From Hydrogenophaga sp. (lineage in GTDB: Bacteria > Pseudomonadota > Gammaproteobacteria > Burkholderiales > Burkholderiaceae_C): a stretch of DNA of 64,000 nucleotides. Positions within the stretch are counted from its first letter, which is position 1; each line of letters begins with the position of its first letter. The translations under genes and the position numbers were made by a program. The notes under the pieces were generated by a model. The model worked only from the letters and a program-made list of their open reading frames with translations, did no database searches and was not told the DNA's origin. The stretch is taken from contig NZ_JAILWB010000004.1 of the NCBI RefSeq assembly GCF_025699295.1, positions 1-64,000 on the forward strand, in the 5' to 3' direction. Of this stretch, positions 9,109 through 17,921 are shown in pieces.

Positions 9109-9606
9109 ATGAAAACAACAAGGCAGTTCGCCCTTGCCATCACCATTGCCGCGGGCCTCGCGGTTTGCGGGGTGCTGGCGCAGACACCCAAGGCGCCCCC
9201 GGCACCCGAACGCCCGCGCGACGCCGTAGCACTGGGGCGCTACTTGGTGCAGACCACCGGCTGCAACGACTGCCACACGCCGGGCTACATGGCGTCGGCC
9301 GGCCGTGTGGCCGAGACGCAGTGGCTGACCGGTGACAGCCTGGGCTGGAGAGGCCCCTGGGGCACCACCTACGCCACCAACCTGCGGCTCTACTTTGCCC
9401 GCATCACCGAAGCGCAGTGGCTCGCCCATGCCCGCGCCATGGAGCCACGGCCACCCATGCCGTGGTTCAATCTGCGCGCCATGTCCGACACCGATCTGAG
9501 CGCCATCTACCGCTACATCCAGGCCGCGGGGCCGGCCGGCGAACCCGCGCCCGCCTGGCTGCCGCCGGGCAAGACGCCGGCCGGTCCCTTTGTGCAGTTC
9601 CCGTGA
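9109..9606 (+). CDS. periplasmic monohaem cytochrome c
   Basis: A 165-residue exported c-type cytochrome. A signal peptide covers about residues 1-25 (ends GVLAQ). A single haem site CNDCH lies at 52-56 and the probable axial Met is in the RAMSDTDLSAIYRYIQ segment, typical of class I cytochromes. It would carry electrons in the periplasm; the partner is unknown. The ATG at 9109 starts a clean signal peptide, preceded by CATCTGGAGCACACC, which gives a GGAG ribosome-binding site. The next gene starts 8 bp downstream, so the two are probably co-transcribed. Confidence 0.85.
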   Translation: MKTTRQFALAITIAAGLAVCGVLAQTPKAPPAPERPRDAVALGRYLVQTTGCNDCHTPGYMASAGRVAETQWLTGDSLGWRGPWGTTYATNLRLYFARITEAQWLAHARAMEPRPPMPWFNLRAMSDTDLSAIYRYIQAAGPAGEPAPAWLPPGKTPAGPFVQFP

Positions 9607-9614
9607 GGCCCCGC

Positions 9615-10235
9615 ATGACCATCCCATGGCATCCCAAATCCGTCGACAGCGCGCGCAGTGGCGTCGAGGTGCTGCCGGACGGCCGCCTGCGCTGCTGGAT
9701 CGAGCACGACACCCTGCGGGGCGTCACACCGCCCATGCTCGACTGGTGGTTCCGCCACCTTGAGGGCGAGATGGACTTCGAAGGCCAGCGCCTGTCGCGT
9801 TACCACGTGTGGCACCCCCGGGACCATGTCCAGGTCTCGTACACGCGGCGCCTGGCCGACGGCAGTGTCGGCGTGGGTGCGCAGCTGCACATCGTCGAGG
9901 TGTTCGGCGGCAACCCCCGCCACCGGGTAGACGCGCTCAGCGACATCGTGCGGCTTGACGAACAGGGCTTCGGGCACCGGCCGCGCTGGCACGGCCTGCG
10001 GGTAGCCGCCATGGACTACCGCTTCGAGCCGGTGGCGGGCGGTACACGCTACGTCAACAGCCTGACGGTGGGCTTTGCCTCGCCCTGGGCCCGGCCGCTC
10101 AACGCCCTGATGCGCCGCTTCGTCTTCGATGCCGAACGAGCCCGGGCCTGGATCCGCCACAATGTCGAGGAAGTCGGGCAGTTCGAGCGCTTTCTGCCCG
10201 CACTCTTTGCGAGCGAAGCCGATCCGCGCCCATGA
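9615..10235 (+). CDS. DAPG hydrolase (PhlG)-like domain protein
   Basis: A 206-residue protein resembling the 2,4-diacetylphloroglucinol hydrolase fold (PhlG family, zinc-dependent C-C hydrolase). It has MLDWWFRHLEGEM, RYHVWHPRDH (a candidate metal-ligand region), HIVEVFGG, and a C-terminal RHNVEEVGQFE in which His and Glu match the HxxxE metal site of PhlG. Family members act on acylated phenolics or are uncharacterised; nothing here indicates DAPG itself. Start ATG 9615 lies 8 bp after the cytochrome gene. It is not obviously secreted. Confidence 0.65.
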   Translation: MTIPWHPKSVDSARSGVEVLPDGRLRCWIEHDTLRGVTPPMLDWWFRHLEGEMDFEGQRLSRYHVWHPRDHVQVSYTRRLADGSVGVGAQLHIVEVFGGNPRHRVDALSDIVRLDEQGFGHRPRWHGLRVAAMDYRFEPVAGGTRYVNSLTVGFASPWARPLNALMRRFVFDAERARAWIRHNVEEVGQFERFLPALFASEADPRP

Positions 10236-10261
10236 ACATCACCGGGTCGCGCGGTGAGGGT

Positions 10262-10450
10262 TCAGAAGGGGAGCTTTGGCCAGCCACGCCGAAGCCAGGC
10301 CTCATGCCGGCGGCAGCGCCAGGCCACCAGCCGGTCCATCAGCTCGTCGAACCAGCGGGTGAGGCGGGCCACCGGGCTGGTGCCGCGTGTGCGGATGACG
10401 GTGGCGCAGCAGGGCAGGCTGCTGCGCGCCGGGGCGTGGGAACGGGACAT
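10262..10450 (-). CDS. small basic protein of unknown function
   Basis: A 62-residue Arg/Trp-rich protein (MSRSHAPARS... ending WRCRRHEAWLRRGWPKLPF). The evidence that it is real: a good Shine-Dalgarno AGGAGA 6 bp before the ATG, and an amphipathic region RLTRWFDELMDRLVAWRCRRHEAWLRR that looks protein-like. No family recognised, though the compact basic helical tail recalls DUF1127-type small proteins. It is divergent from the ECF sigma gene across 219 bp, so the two may share control. Confidence 0.5.
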   Translation of the reverse strand: MSRSHAPARSSLPCCATVIRTRGTSPVARLTRWFDELMDRLVAWRCRRHEAWLRRGWPKLPF

Positions 10451-10669
10451 GGCTTTCTCCTGGTGAGGTTGGGTCGGAAGGGTCACGCCAGCACAGACGC
10501 GCCGGCGCGCCGGAAGTCGCATTTTTTGCCACCCTGGGCGCCCGCGGACGTCTTTGCGTCACCCGCTTGTCTGCGCTGGCGCCACAATCGCGCCTGTTGC
10601 TCCCTGCCAGTCAGCCGTGCGCGCGCGCCGTCGATGCGCACCGCGCCCCGTTTCTCCGGAGAACCACCC

Positions 10670-11260
10670 ATGACCGAATCAGAACGCCAGGTGGCCGAGC
10701 TGTACGCCGAGTTGCGGCACGCGCTGCTGGCCTTTCTGCGCAAGCACACGGGTGACGCCCAGGTCGCGGAAGACCTGTTGCACGATGTCGTCATCAAGGC
10801 GCTGGCGGCCGCGCGCGACGAGGCTCGGGCGCCACAGAACATGACCGGCTGGCTGTACGCGGTGGCGCGCAACGCCGCCATGGACCACCACCGGCGGCAC
10901 CGCCCGACCGATGAACTGCCCGACGAACTGGCCGACGCGGAGCCGGACGAAGACGACGCGGCGGTGATCGAACTCGCCAGTTGCCTGCGCACCGTGGCCG
11001 GGCGCCTGCCTGGCACCTACCGCGACACTGTCATCGCCGCGGATCTTGATGGCCTGCCGCTGCAGAAGGTGGCCGAGCAGCAAGGCCTGTCGCTGTCGGC
11101 GGTGAAGACGCGGGCCAGCCGCGGTCGCCGCCTGCTGCGCGAGGAGTTCGTGCAGTGCTGCCGGGTGGCGCTCTCCCGGCAAGGGCAGGTGCTGGACTAC
11201 GACAGCGTGGAAGTCGCCAAGTGTCAGCCGGCCGGTCCGAATTGCCAGGAAGCTGGTTGA
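10670..11260 (+). CDS. ECF RNA polymerase sigma factor (SigZ-like)
   Basis: A 196-residue sigma-70 family protein with region 2 (LRHALLAFLRKHTGDAQVAEDLLHDVVIKAL, then NMTGWLYAVARNAAMDHHRR) and region 4 (LPGTYRDTVIAADLDGLPLQKVAEQQGLSLSAVKTRASRGRRLL in segments). A C-terminal extension with Cys pairs (FVQCCRVAL, KCQPAGPNC) resembles SigZ-type proteins, in which cysteines could make it redox- or metal-responsive. No anti-sigma gene is adjacent. ATG 10670 has a GGAGAA ribosome-binding site. The 3' end overlaps the convergent EthD gene by 37 bp. Confidence 0.85.
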   Translation: MTESERQVAELYAELRHALLAFLRKHTGDAQVAEDLLHDVVIKALAAARDEARAPQNMTGWLYAVARNAAMDHHRRHRPTDELPDELADAEPDEDDAAVIELASCLRTVAGRLPGTYRDTVIAADLDGLPLQKVAEQQGLSLSAVKTRASRGRRLLREEFVQCCRVALSRQGQVLDYDSVEVAKCQPAGPNCQEAG

Positions 11261-11574
11261 TGTGAACTGACCTGCGCGATGCGCATCTCGGGGCGGATGT
11301 TGGTGTAGTTCACCAGATCCGTCCGCAGCGCATCCCCTGCGGCGGCAAGCGCTGCCTGGGCGCGGGACATGTCCGGAAAATAGACGCTGGTGGCCGCCAC
11401 GACCTGTCCGCTTTTCTCGCCCTGCGGCCACTGCACCTGCTCGGATTCCAGCCGGACGTGGCCAAAGCCCTTCACAGCGTCGAGCGTGATCTTCATGTGC
11501 TTTGTGGCGTAGTAGGCGTGGTCGAACGTTGCGCCTTCGAACCATCGGTACTGCGCGGTGATCTTGGTCAGCAT
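11224..11574 (-). CDS. EthD-domain protein
   Basis: A 116-residue dimeric alpha/beta-barrel protein of the EthD family (MLTKITAQYRWFEGATFDHAYYATKHM start, VNYTNIRPEMRIAQV end). EthD proteins accompany degradation or oxygenase systems, and their function is poorly defined. Its start overlaps the end of the upstream GST gene by 7 bp, indicating translational coupling. Its last 37 bp overlap the sigma-factor gene on the other strand; the C-terminal SSHQPASWQFGPAG lies in this overlap and may be poorly conserved. Confidence 0.8.
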   Translation of the reverse strand: MLTKITAQYRWFEGATFDHAYYATKHMKITLDAVKGFGHVRLESEQVQWPQGEKSGQVVAATSVYFPDMSRAQAALAAAGDALRTDLVNYTNIRPEMRIAQVSSHQPASWQFGPAG

Positions 11575-12269
11575 GCGCCTTCTCCGGTCAGGGCCATCGC
11601 GCTGCGGGTCTGTGCATGCCCGAACGCGTCCGTGAAGATGGCGTGCGTCTGCGCGTAGGCGGGCCTGGCCTTCATGGTGCTCAGCCAGCGCCGCAGGTTG
11701 GGCCAGGGTGCGAAGTCCATGCCCGCGGCCTCGCCAACGGTGACGATGCCCAGCCCCAGGTAGTCAGCCAGGGTGATGCGCTCGCTCAGCACGAAGCGCC
11801 TGTCGGGGCCGATCATCGAGGCGTCGAGGATCGAGAGCAGGCGCTCTGCGCGCGGCCGCGCCCACGCCAGCCCGTCCGCCTGCGCCTGGGCACCGGGACG
11901 ACCGTGGTTCGGGAACAGCTGCGGGTAGGCGAATCCGTAGGCCAGCTCGCGCGACAGACCGGTGTTGAACCAGTCCATCGCTTCATTCACCCGTGCGCGT
12001 TTCTGCATGTCGGCCGGGTAGGCGTCCGACTTTGCGAGGTCCGCGAGGTACTTCAGGATGGCAGACGACTCGGTCAGCCGAAAACTGCCGTGCTCCAGCA
12101 CGGGGACCGCCTGGTTCGGATTGATCGCCGTGAATGCCGGGCCGTGCTGCTCGCCGGAGAACAGATCGACCACCCGGTGGTCGATCCGCAGGTGGTGCTC
12201 CGCGACAAACATCATCACCGGACGGCTCGACGTGGATATGGGGTGGTGGTACAGGCGAAGGGATGACAT
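11568..12269 (-). CDS. glutathione S-transferase family protein
   Basis: A 233-residue cytosolic GST. The N-terminal thioredoxin-like domain contains LRLYHHPISTSSRPVMMF (a Ser near residues 12-14 could activate glutathione), NPNQAVPVLEHG and the glutathione-binding TESSAILKYLAD. The C-terminal all-helical domain contains ITLADYLGLGIVTVGEAAGMDF. Theta-like arrangement; likely a detoxification conjugase of unknown substrate. Start ATG 12269 is chosen for domain fit; an in-frame ATG at 12344 would add 25 low-complexity residues. Located between an AraC regulator (76 bp upstream) and the EthD gene (7-bp overlap). Confidence 0.87.
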   Translation of the reverse strand: MSSLRLYHHPISTSSRPVMMFVAEHHLRIDHRVVDLFSGEQHGPAFTAINPNQAVPVLEHGSFRLTESSAILKYLADLAKSDAYPADMQKRARVNEAMDWFNTGLSRELAYGFAYPQLFPNHGRPGAQAQADGLAWARPRAERLLSILDASMIGPDRRFVLSERITLADYLGLGIVTVGEAAGMDFAPWPNLRRWLSTMKARPAYAQTHAIFTDAFGHAQTRSAMALTGEGAC

Positions 12270-12345
12270 GGGTGGTGGCTCCAGGGGGCGGTCCGCACGA
12301 ACGGGACGCTCACCCATGACGCTTTGCCGGCCCGAAAGTGGCAAA

Positions 12346-13344
12346 TCACCCAGTCTGCGCGCGCCGCCACGCGGCGGGTGGCTGGCCCACCAGGCGTTTG
12401 AAGGCGCGCGCGAACGCAGCTTCGGAGTCGTAGCCCACTTCCTGCGCGACGGCGGCCACCTTGGCGTTGCCCTTGCGCAGCAGGCCCGCGCCCAGCTGCA
12501 TGCGCCAGTTCGTCAGGTACTGCATCGGCGCCTGCCCGGTCAGTTCGACGAAGCGCTCGTGCAGGGCCGAGCGCGAGAGCCCGACCTGCCGCCCCAGTTC
12601 CTCCACGCTCCAGGGCTCTGACGGACGCTCGTGCATCAGGGCAATGGCCTGGCCGACATGCCGGTCCCGCAGCGCGCCCAGCCACCCGACCGCGCCCGGT
12701 GGCAGCGATTCGAGGTAGCGCCGCGCCGCATCGACGAACACGAATTCGCTCGCACGCTCCAGGACGGCGGCACTGCCCGCGCGGCGCTCGCGCGATTCGG
12801 CCACGGCCTGGTCGAGCAGCTGTGTCGTCCAGGGCCCCAGGGCGCCGGCGCGCAGGTGCAGCTGCGGTGGCAAGGCGTTGATCAGCGGGTTGAAGGGTTT
12901 CATGTCACAGGCCACGAAGCCGCACACGATGACGGAGCGGGCGTCATCGGCGGGGCCGGGCAGGCCGGGGCGCAGCACACCGCGGTGGTAGGCCACGGCG
13001 ATCGGCTTGGGGTCGTTGCGTGTGTCATAGCGCCAGCTGCTCTCATCGGCGATCGCATGCATGCCCGGCGCGCTGGAGATCACATGGCCGTCACCGCGCG
13101 GGAACATCACGATGTCGCCCGTGGCCAGCCGCACCGGCGCCTGACCGTCGGAAGCGGCCCAGCCCTCTCCCCTGGCCATCAGGTGGTAGGCCAGCACGTG
13201 GTCGGCGCCCGGCATGAGCGCACCGGCGAGTTGCGGCGACGGGGGCGTCTCCGCCGCCCATTCGCCGTCGAAGCTCACGTAATAAAAGATCGCGCCGCGC
13301 AGGCGCACGCTGCGCAGCACATCGGACAAAGGGTCATGGCTCAT
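12346..13344 (-). CDS. AraC-family transcriptional regulator (cupin_6 N-domain)
   Basis: A 332-residue regulator. The N-terminal cupin-like effector domain (SDVLRSVRLRGAIFYYVSF ... GDIVMFPRGDGHVISS) is followed by two helix-turn-helix motifs at the C-terminus (WSVEELGRQVGLSRSALHERF and VAAVAQEVGYDSEAAFARAF), ending RLVGQPPAAWRRAQTG. This architecture usually activates neighbouring metabolic or stress genes. It is divergent from the methyltransferase-haloperoxidase-flavoprotein operon (205 bp apart) and upstream of the GST-EthD pair, so either may be its target. ATG 13344 gives the typical MSHDPLSDVLR start. Confidence 0.9.
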   Translation of the reverse strand: MSHDPLSDVLRSVRLRGAIFYYVSFDGEWAAETPPSPQLAGALMPGADHVLAYHLMARGEGWAASDGQAPVRLATGDIVMFPRGDGHVISSAPGMHAIADESSWRYDTRNDPKPIAVAYHRGVLRPGLPGPADDARSVIVCGFVACDMKPFNPLINALPPQLHLRAGALGPWTTQLLDQAVAESRERRAGSAAVLERASEFVFVDAARRYLESLPPGAVGWLGALRDRHVGQAIALMHERPSEPWSVEELGRQVGLSRSALHERFVELTGQAPMQYLTNWRMQLGAGLLRKGNAKVAAVAQEVGYDSEAAFARAFKRLVGQPPAAWRRAQTG

Positions 13345-13549
13345 GGCGGGTGGGGCTTCGTCCGGTGTTTCGGTCAAGCCGCGCGGACGCTCGGCAAAGT
13401 CCCGGCGCTCCGCGCCGCCAGAGGCGGACGCGCGAGCAAATATGCCGGACGGAACGTGCAGCGTCAACGGCGCTGGTTTTCGAGAATTCATCCATCGGCA
13501 CATGCCGTGCCGATGCACATCGAATACCCATCCTCAGGAGCACGACACC

Positions 13550-14377
13550 ATGAACACCGTCATCGACAAGACCACCCCCGACTTCGCCGCCATCAAGCAG
13601 CGCCAGCAGGCCACCTGGGCCAGCGGCGACTACGCCGTCATCGGCACCACCCTGCAGATCGTCGGCGAGACGCTCGCCGAGGCCGCCGACGTGCGCGCCG
13701 ACGAAGCCGTGCTCGACGTGGCCGCCGGCAACGGCAACGCCTCGCTGGCCGCCGCACGCCGCTACGCGAAGGTCACCTCCACCGACTACGTGCAGGCGCT
13801 GCTGGACAAGGGCCGCGCCCGCGCACAGGCCGAGCAGTTGTCCATGCAGTACCAGCTCGCCGATGCCGAGGCCTTGCCCTTTGCCGATGCCAGCTTCGAT
13901 GCGGTGCTCTCCACCTTCGGCGTCATGTTCACGCCCGACCACCAGCGCGCGGCCAGCGAGATGCTGCGCGTGCTGCGCCCTGGTGGCCGCGTCGCTCTGG
14001 CGAACTGGACACCCACCGGCTTCATCGGCCGCCTGTTCAAGGTGATCGGTGCCCATGTTCCGCCACCTGCAGGTGTGCAGTCGCCCGCGCTGTGGGGCAG
14101 CGAGCCGCACGTGGTCGAGCTGTTCGGTGGCCAGGCCGCGCAGATCGAATGCCAGCGCCGTCACTTCAATTTCCGCTACCGCTCGGCAGCGCACTTCGTG
14201 GCCGTGTTCCGCGAGCTGTATGGCCCCACGCACAAGGCTTTCGCGGCGCTCGATGCAGCGGGTGCGCAGTCGCTGGAGCGCGCCATCACGGCCCTGCTCG
14301 ACGAGTTGAACGTCGCCGGCCCCGACTCGCTGGTGGTGCCCAGCGAGTACCTCGAGATCGTCGTCACCAAACACTGA
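13550..14377 (+). CDS. class I SAM-dependent methyltransferase
   Basis: A 275-residue Rossmann-fold methyltransferase. Motif I is VLDVAAGNGNASL; the acidic strand-2 residue is in STDYVQ; ADAEALPFADASFDAVLSTF and MLRVLRPGGRVALANW are the UbiE/Methyltransf_11 signatures. Substrate unknown; in this family it is often a quinone, lipid or small metabolite. First gene of a three-gene plus-strand operon, 23 bp before the haloperoxidase-like gene. CAGGAG 7-12 bases before ATG 13550 supports the start. Confidence 0.87.
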   Translation: MNTVIDKTTPDFAAIKQRQQATWASGDYAVIGTTLQIVGETLAEAADVRADEAVLDVAAGNGNASLAAARRYAKVTSTDYVQALLDKGRARAQAEQLSMQYQLADAEALPFADASFDAVLSTFGVMFTPDHQRAASEMLRVLRPGGRVALANWTPTGFIGRLFKVIGAHVPPPAGVQSPALWGSEPHVVELFGGQAAQIECQRRHFNFRYRSAAHFVAVFRELYGPTHKAFAALDAAGAQSLERAITALLDELNVAGPDSLVVPSEYLEIVVTKH

Positions 14378-14400
14378 ACCTGCCCCAGGGAAAAATCACC

Positions 14401-15612
14401 ATGAAGATCCATCTATCGATCGCCACCCTGGTGGCGCCACTTACAGGTGCCTTGCTCGCCACCCTGGCTTCGCCGGCGCAGGCCGATGCCATCACCGACT
14501 GGAACCAGCGTTCCGCGCAGATCGTTGGCGAGGCGCGCATCGGCACGCCGCCTGCCGTGCGCGTGATGGCGCTGGTGCAGACCGCCGCCTGGGAGGCGGC
14601 GCGAGAAGCCTCGCGCGCGCCTTCGGCACCACCGCATGCCGTGGATGCCGCGGTGGCGGGCGCCCACCGCGCCACGCTGTCGCAACTGCTGCCGGCGCAA
14701 CGCACGGCTGTCGAAGCCGCCGTGCAGGCCGCGCTGGCTGCACTGCCGGACGATGCCGCGCGGGCCGCACACCTTGTGGCGGGCGAGCGCGCCGCGCAGC
14801 GCGTGCTCGCGGCGCGCGCTGGTGACATGCCCGGCGGCGCCGATGCCTACCGCCCGCGCACCAGCCCCGGTGTGTACGTACCCACCGCGAGCCCGGCCGC
14901 GTCGCAATGGCCGTTGCGCAAACCCTGGCTGCTGCAGCGCGCCGACCAGTTCCGCCCCGGACCACCACCGGCGCTGAACAGCGCGCGTTGGGAGAGCGAC
15001 TACAACGAGCTGAAGTCGATGGGCGCGCGCGACAGCAAGCAGCGCAGCGCGGAACAGACGGAAACCGGGCGCTTCTGGGACTACTCGCTGCCGGCGATCT
15101 ACCACGGCGTGGTGCGCTCGGTGGCGCAGCAGCCCGGGCGTGGCGTGCTGGCCAACGCGCGTCTCTTCGCGGTGGTGGCGCAGTCCATGGACGACGCGCT
15201 GATTGCGGTGATGGACGCCAAGTACCACCACAACTTCTGGCGGCCGGTCACGGCTATCCGCAATGGCGATCTCGATGGCCACGACGGCACCGAGCGCGAC
15301 GCCGGCTGGGCGCCGCTGATCGACACGCCGATGCACCCCGAGTACCCCTGCGCGCACTGCATCCTGGCCGGTACCGTGGCCACGGTGCTGAACGCCGAAG
15401 GGCGCAAGGGGCCGCTGCCGGTGCTGAGCACCACCAGCGCCACGCTGCCCGGTGTGGTGCGCCGCTGGAACAGCCCGGACGAGTTCATGCGCGAGGTGGC
15501 GCAGGCGCGCATCCTCGGTGGCGTGCACTACCGCAACTCCACCGAGGTGGGCCTCGCCATGGGACAGCGCATCGGCGAATGGGCCCTGCAGCGCAGCGCG
15601 GCAGAACATTGA
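14401..15612 (+). CDS. vanadium-dependent haloperoxidase / PAP2-like protein, exported
   Basis: A 403-residue protein with a signal peptide (ends ASPAQADA, about residue 30) and the vanadium chloroperoxidase / acid phosphatase (PAP2) fold: NFWRPVTAIR at about 278-287, HPEYPCAHC at 312-320 and GGVHYRNSTEVGL near 375. In classical enzymes the second motif is P-S-G-H; here it is P-C-A-H (Cys317, Ala318), so the Ser that contacts vanadate or phosphate is replaced by Cys while the acid-base His319 is kept. Activity is therefore uncertain. Lies 23 bp after the methyltransferase and 20 bp before a flavoprotein gene. Confidence 0.75.
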   Translation: MKIHLSIATLVAPLTGALLATLASPAQADAITDWNQRSAQIVGEARIGTPPAVRVMALVQTAAWEAAREASRAPSAPPHAVDAAVAGAHRATLSQLLPAQRTAVEAAVQAALAALPDDAARAAHLVAGERAAQRVLAARAGDMPGGADAYRPRTSPGVYVPTASPAASQWPLRKPWLLQRADQFRPGPPPALNSARWESDYNELKSMGARDSKQRSAEQTETGRFWDYSLPAIYHGVVRSVAQQPGRGVLANARLFAVVAQSMDDALIAVMDAKYHHNFWRPVTAIRNGDLDGHDGTERDAGWAPLIDTPMHPEYPCAHCILAGTVATVLNAEGRKGPLPVLSTTSATLPGVVRRWNSPDEFMREVAQARILGGVHYRNSTEVGLAMGQRIGEWALQRSAAEH

Positions 15613-15632
15613 CGCGCCTCCAGGAGATCCAC

Positions 15633-17138
15633 ATGAACGAAACCACCCTGGAAGCCGACTACGTGATCGTCGGCGCGGGCGCCGTGGGCATGGCCATCGC
15701 CGACACGCTGGCGGAAGAAACCTCGGCCCGCATCGTCATCGTGGACCGCCGCGCCCGGCCCGGCGGCCACTGGAACGACGCCTATCCCTTCGTGCGCCTG
15801 CACGGCCCCTCGGCCTACTACGGCGTGAACTCGATGGCGCTGGAAAGCGGCCGCATCGACCAGATCGGGCTGAACGTGGGGCTCAACGAACTGGCCAGCG
15901 GCGCCGAAATCTGCGCCTACTACGAGCGCGTGATGCAGGAGCAGCTGTTGCCCGGAGGCCGTGTGACCTGGTTGCCGATGCACGACGTGGACGAGCACGG
16001 CGTGGCCGTCTCGCTGGTGAACGGCCAGCGCCAGCGCCTGGTGGCCCGGCGGCGCTGGGTGGACGCGACCCAGGCCGACACCCAGGTGCCGGCCACGCAT
16101 GGGCCGCGTTTCGACGTGGCCGACGGCGTGACCTGCCTCACACCGACCGAGCTGACGCAGTGGCAGCAGCCGGCGGCGGGCCACGTCATCGTCGGCGGCG
16201 GCAAGACGGCGATGGACACCGCCCTGTGGCTGCTGGAGCATGGCGTGGCACACGACACCATCACCTGGATCCGGCCGCGTGAGGCCTGGCTGCTCAACCG
16301 GGCCCACGTGCAGCCCACCCCAGCCTTCGCCCACCAGACGCTGGGCGCCATCGTGGCCGAGCTCGAGGCCGCGCGCGACGCCACGTCGCTGCCGGATCTG
16401 TTCGCCCGGCTGGAAGCGGCACGGCTGCTGCAGCGCATCGACCCCACGGTACAACCTACGATGTACCGCTGCGCCATCGTCAGCGAGGCCGAGCTGGCGC
16501 AGTTGCGCAGGATCAGGAACGTCGTGCGCCTGGGCCATGTGCGGGCCATCGGGATCGACCGCATCGTGCTCGATCATGGCGAGATCCCGACCACCGCCGG
16601 GCACGTGCATGTGCATTGCAGCGCGGGCGGCTTGCCGCGTGGTCCGGCGCAGGCCGTGTTCCAGGGCAAGCGCATCGTGCCGCAGTACGTGCGCCGCTGT
16701 TCACCGACCTTCAGCGCCGCCTTCATCGCGCACGTCGAAGCAACGCTTTTCGATGAGTCCGAAAAGAACGCCCTGTGCGAGCCCGTGCTGGTGCCGCAGG
16801 TGCCGCTCGACTGGTTGCGCATGCACCTGCAGACCGCGAAGAACCAGATGCGCTGGTCGAAGCGAGACGATCTGCAGGACTGGTTCAGAGGTTCCCGGCT
16901 GGAGGCCTACACGGGCCTGTTCGAGCGGATGCAGAGCGAGGCGGACCCGGCCTGGACGGCATTGCAGTCGAGGCTGAGACAGGTCCGTGGCCCGGGGCTT
17001 GAGCGCATGGCCGAGCTGCTGCGCGCAGCCGACGGGGGCGACGGTCAGCGCAGCAGCAGCGTCGGCACCGCCGCCGAGCGCAACAGGTCCGTGGTCTTGC
17101 TGCCGACGAACAGGCTGCGCCACGGTGAGTGGCTGTAG
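15633..17138 (+). CDS. FAD/NAD(P)-binding oxidoreductase (flavin monooxygenase-like)
   Basis: A 501-residue flavoprotein. The FAD-binding motif is VIVGAGAVGMAIAD near residues 9-22, with a second dinucleotide motif HVIVGGGKTAMDTALW in mid-protein and a substrate region ARPGGHWNDAYPFVRLHGPSAYYG. The arrangement resembles flavin-containing monooxygenases or Baeyer-Villiger-type enzymes, but no family fingerprint was certain. Third gene of the methyltransferase operon; CCAGGAGA gives a strong ribosome-binding site before ATG 15633. Its last 94 bp overlap, on the opposite strand, the 3' end of a USP gene; the C-terminal residues after about 470 look non-conserved and may reflect stop-codon drift. 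Confidence 0.78.
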   Translation: MNETTLEADYVIVGAGAVGMAIADTLAEETSARIVIVDRRARPGGHWNDAYPFVRLHGPSAYYGVNSMALESGRIDQIGLNVGLNELASGAEICAYYERVMQEQLLPGGRVTWLPMHDVDEHGVAVSLVNGQRQRLVARRRWVDATQADTQVPATHGPRFDVADGVTCLTPTELTQWQQPAAGHVIVGGGKTAMDTALWLLEHGVAHDTITWIRPREAWLLNRAHVQPTPAFAHQTLGAIVAELEAARDATSLPDLFARLEAARLLQRIDPTVQPTMYRCAIVSEAELAQLRRIRNVVRLGHVRAIGIDRIVLDHGEIPTTAGHVHVHCSAGGLPRGPAQAVFQGKRIVPQYVRRCSPTFSAAFIAHVEATLFDESEKNALCEPVLVPQVPLDWLRMHLQTAKNQMRWSKRDDLQDWFRGSRLEAYTGLFERMQSEADPAWTALQSRLRQVRGPGLERMAELLRAADGGDGQRSSSVGTAAERNRSVVLLPTNRLRHGEWL

Positions 17139-17908
17139 GCGCCCATGACCAGCAGGTCGCATGGCAGCGACTGCACCGCGCCGGCGATCACGGTCTCGGG
17201 GTCGCCCAGTTGAACGCCCACCGACACCGCGAAGCCCGCCGCCTCCAGCACCGCGCGGGCGTCTTCCAGCTGCTTCGGACCTTGCGCCTGCGCCTTGCCC
17301 GCCATCAGCAGGTGGATGGGCAGGCCCTGGAGCAAGGGGCTCGCGGCAATCATCTGGATGCCCTGCCGGGTCACGCGGGAGCCGTCGAACGCGAACAGTA
17401 CCCGGGTGGGGGCGGTGAACGCATCCGGTACCGCCAGCACGGGCTTGTCCACCGATCGGACCACCCATTCGAGGTTGCGCCCCAGGTCGCGTTGTGTGGC
17501 GCCTGCCGAGGCGCCACGACGGCCCAGCACGAACAGGCGCACATCGCCTTGCAGTTCGGCGAGCGTGGTCTCCAGGTCGCCGTGGCGTTGCCGTACATCG
17601 ACCACGGCCGCGCCGGCCGCCAGCGCACGTTCGCGCAGGCCATTGAGGTGCACGCGGCCCGCCTCGCGGGCGGCGCGCGTTCTCACCGCGTCCTCGTCGC
17701 TCAGCTGCTGGAGCAGGGCCTCCTGCGCACCGAGGCCGATGGCACCGCTGTGGTCCTGGCCAGATTCCAGCCGGGGATGCCGGTCGATGACGTGCAGCAG
17801 TTCCAGGGGGGCCTGCATCTGGCGGGCCGCCCAGGTCGCGGCGTCCGTCACGCTCGCGGCATAGGGGGACTGGTCCACGCAGGCGAGAACTTTCTTGTCT
17901 TCATTCAT
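17045..17908 (-). CDS. tandem-domain universal stress protein
   Basis: A 287-residue cytoplasmic protein with two USP domains (about 1-145 and 155-287). The second carries a near-canonical nucleotide loop (GAYS-9x-GS); in the first it is degenerate (GRRG-10x-GR). Such proteins respond to energy or redox stress. It lies 13 bp downstream of the SulP transporter gene on the same strand, so it is probably co-transcribed, mirroring the antiporter-USP pair on the other side of the divergent promoter region. Confidence 0.88.
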   Translation of the reverse strand: MNEDKKVLACVDQSPYAASVTDAATWAARQMQAPLELLHVIDRHPRLESGQDHSGAIGLGAQEALLQQLSDEDAVRTRAAREAGRVHLNGLRERALAAGAAVVDVRQRHGDLETTLAELQGDVRLFVLGRRGASAGATQRDLGRNLEWVVRSVDKPVLAVPDAFTAPTRVLFAFDGSRVTRQGIQMIAASPLLQGLPIHLLMAGKAQAQGPKQLEDARAVLEAAGFAVSVGVQLGDPETVIAGAVQSLPCDLLVMGAYSHSPWRSLFVGSKTTDLLRSAAVPTLLLR

Positions 17909-17921
17909 GTCGCGTCCTCCT

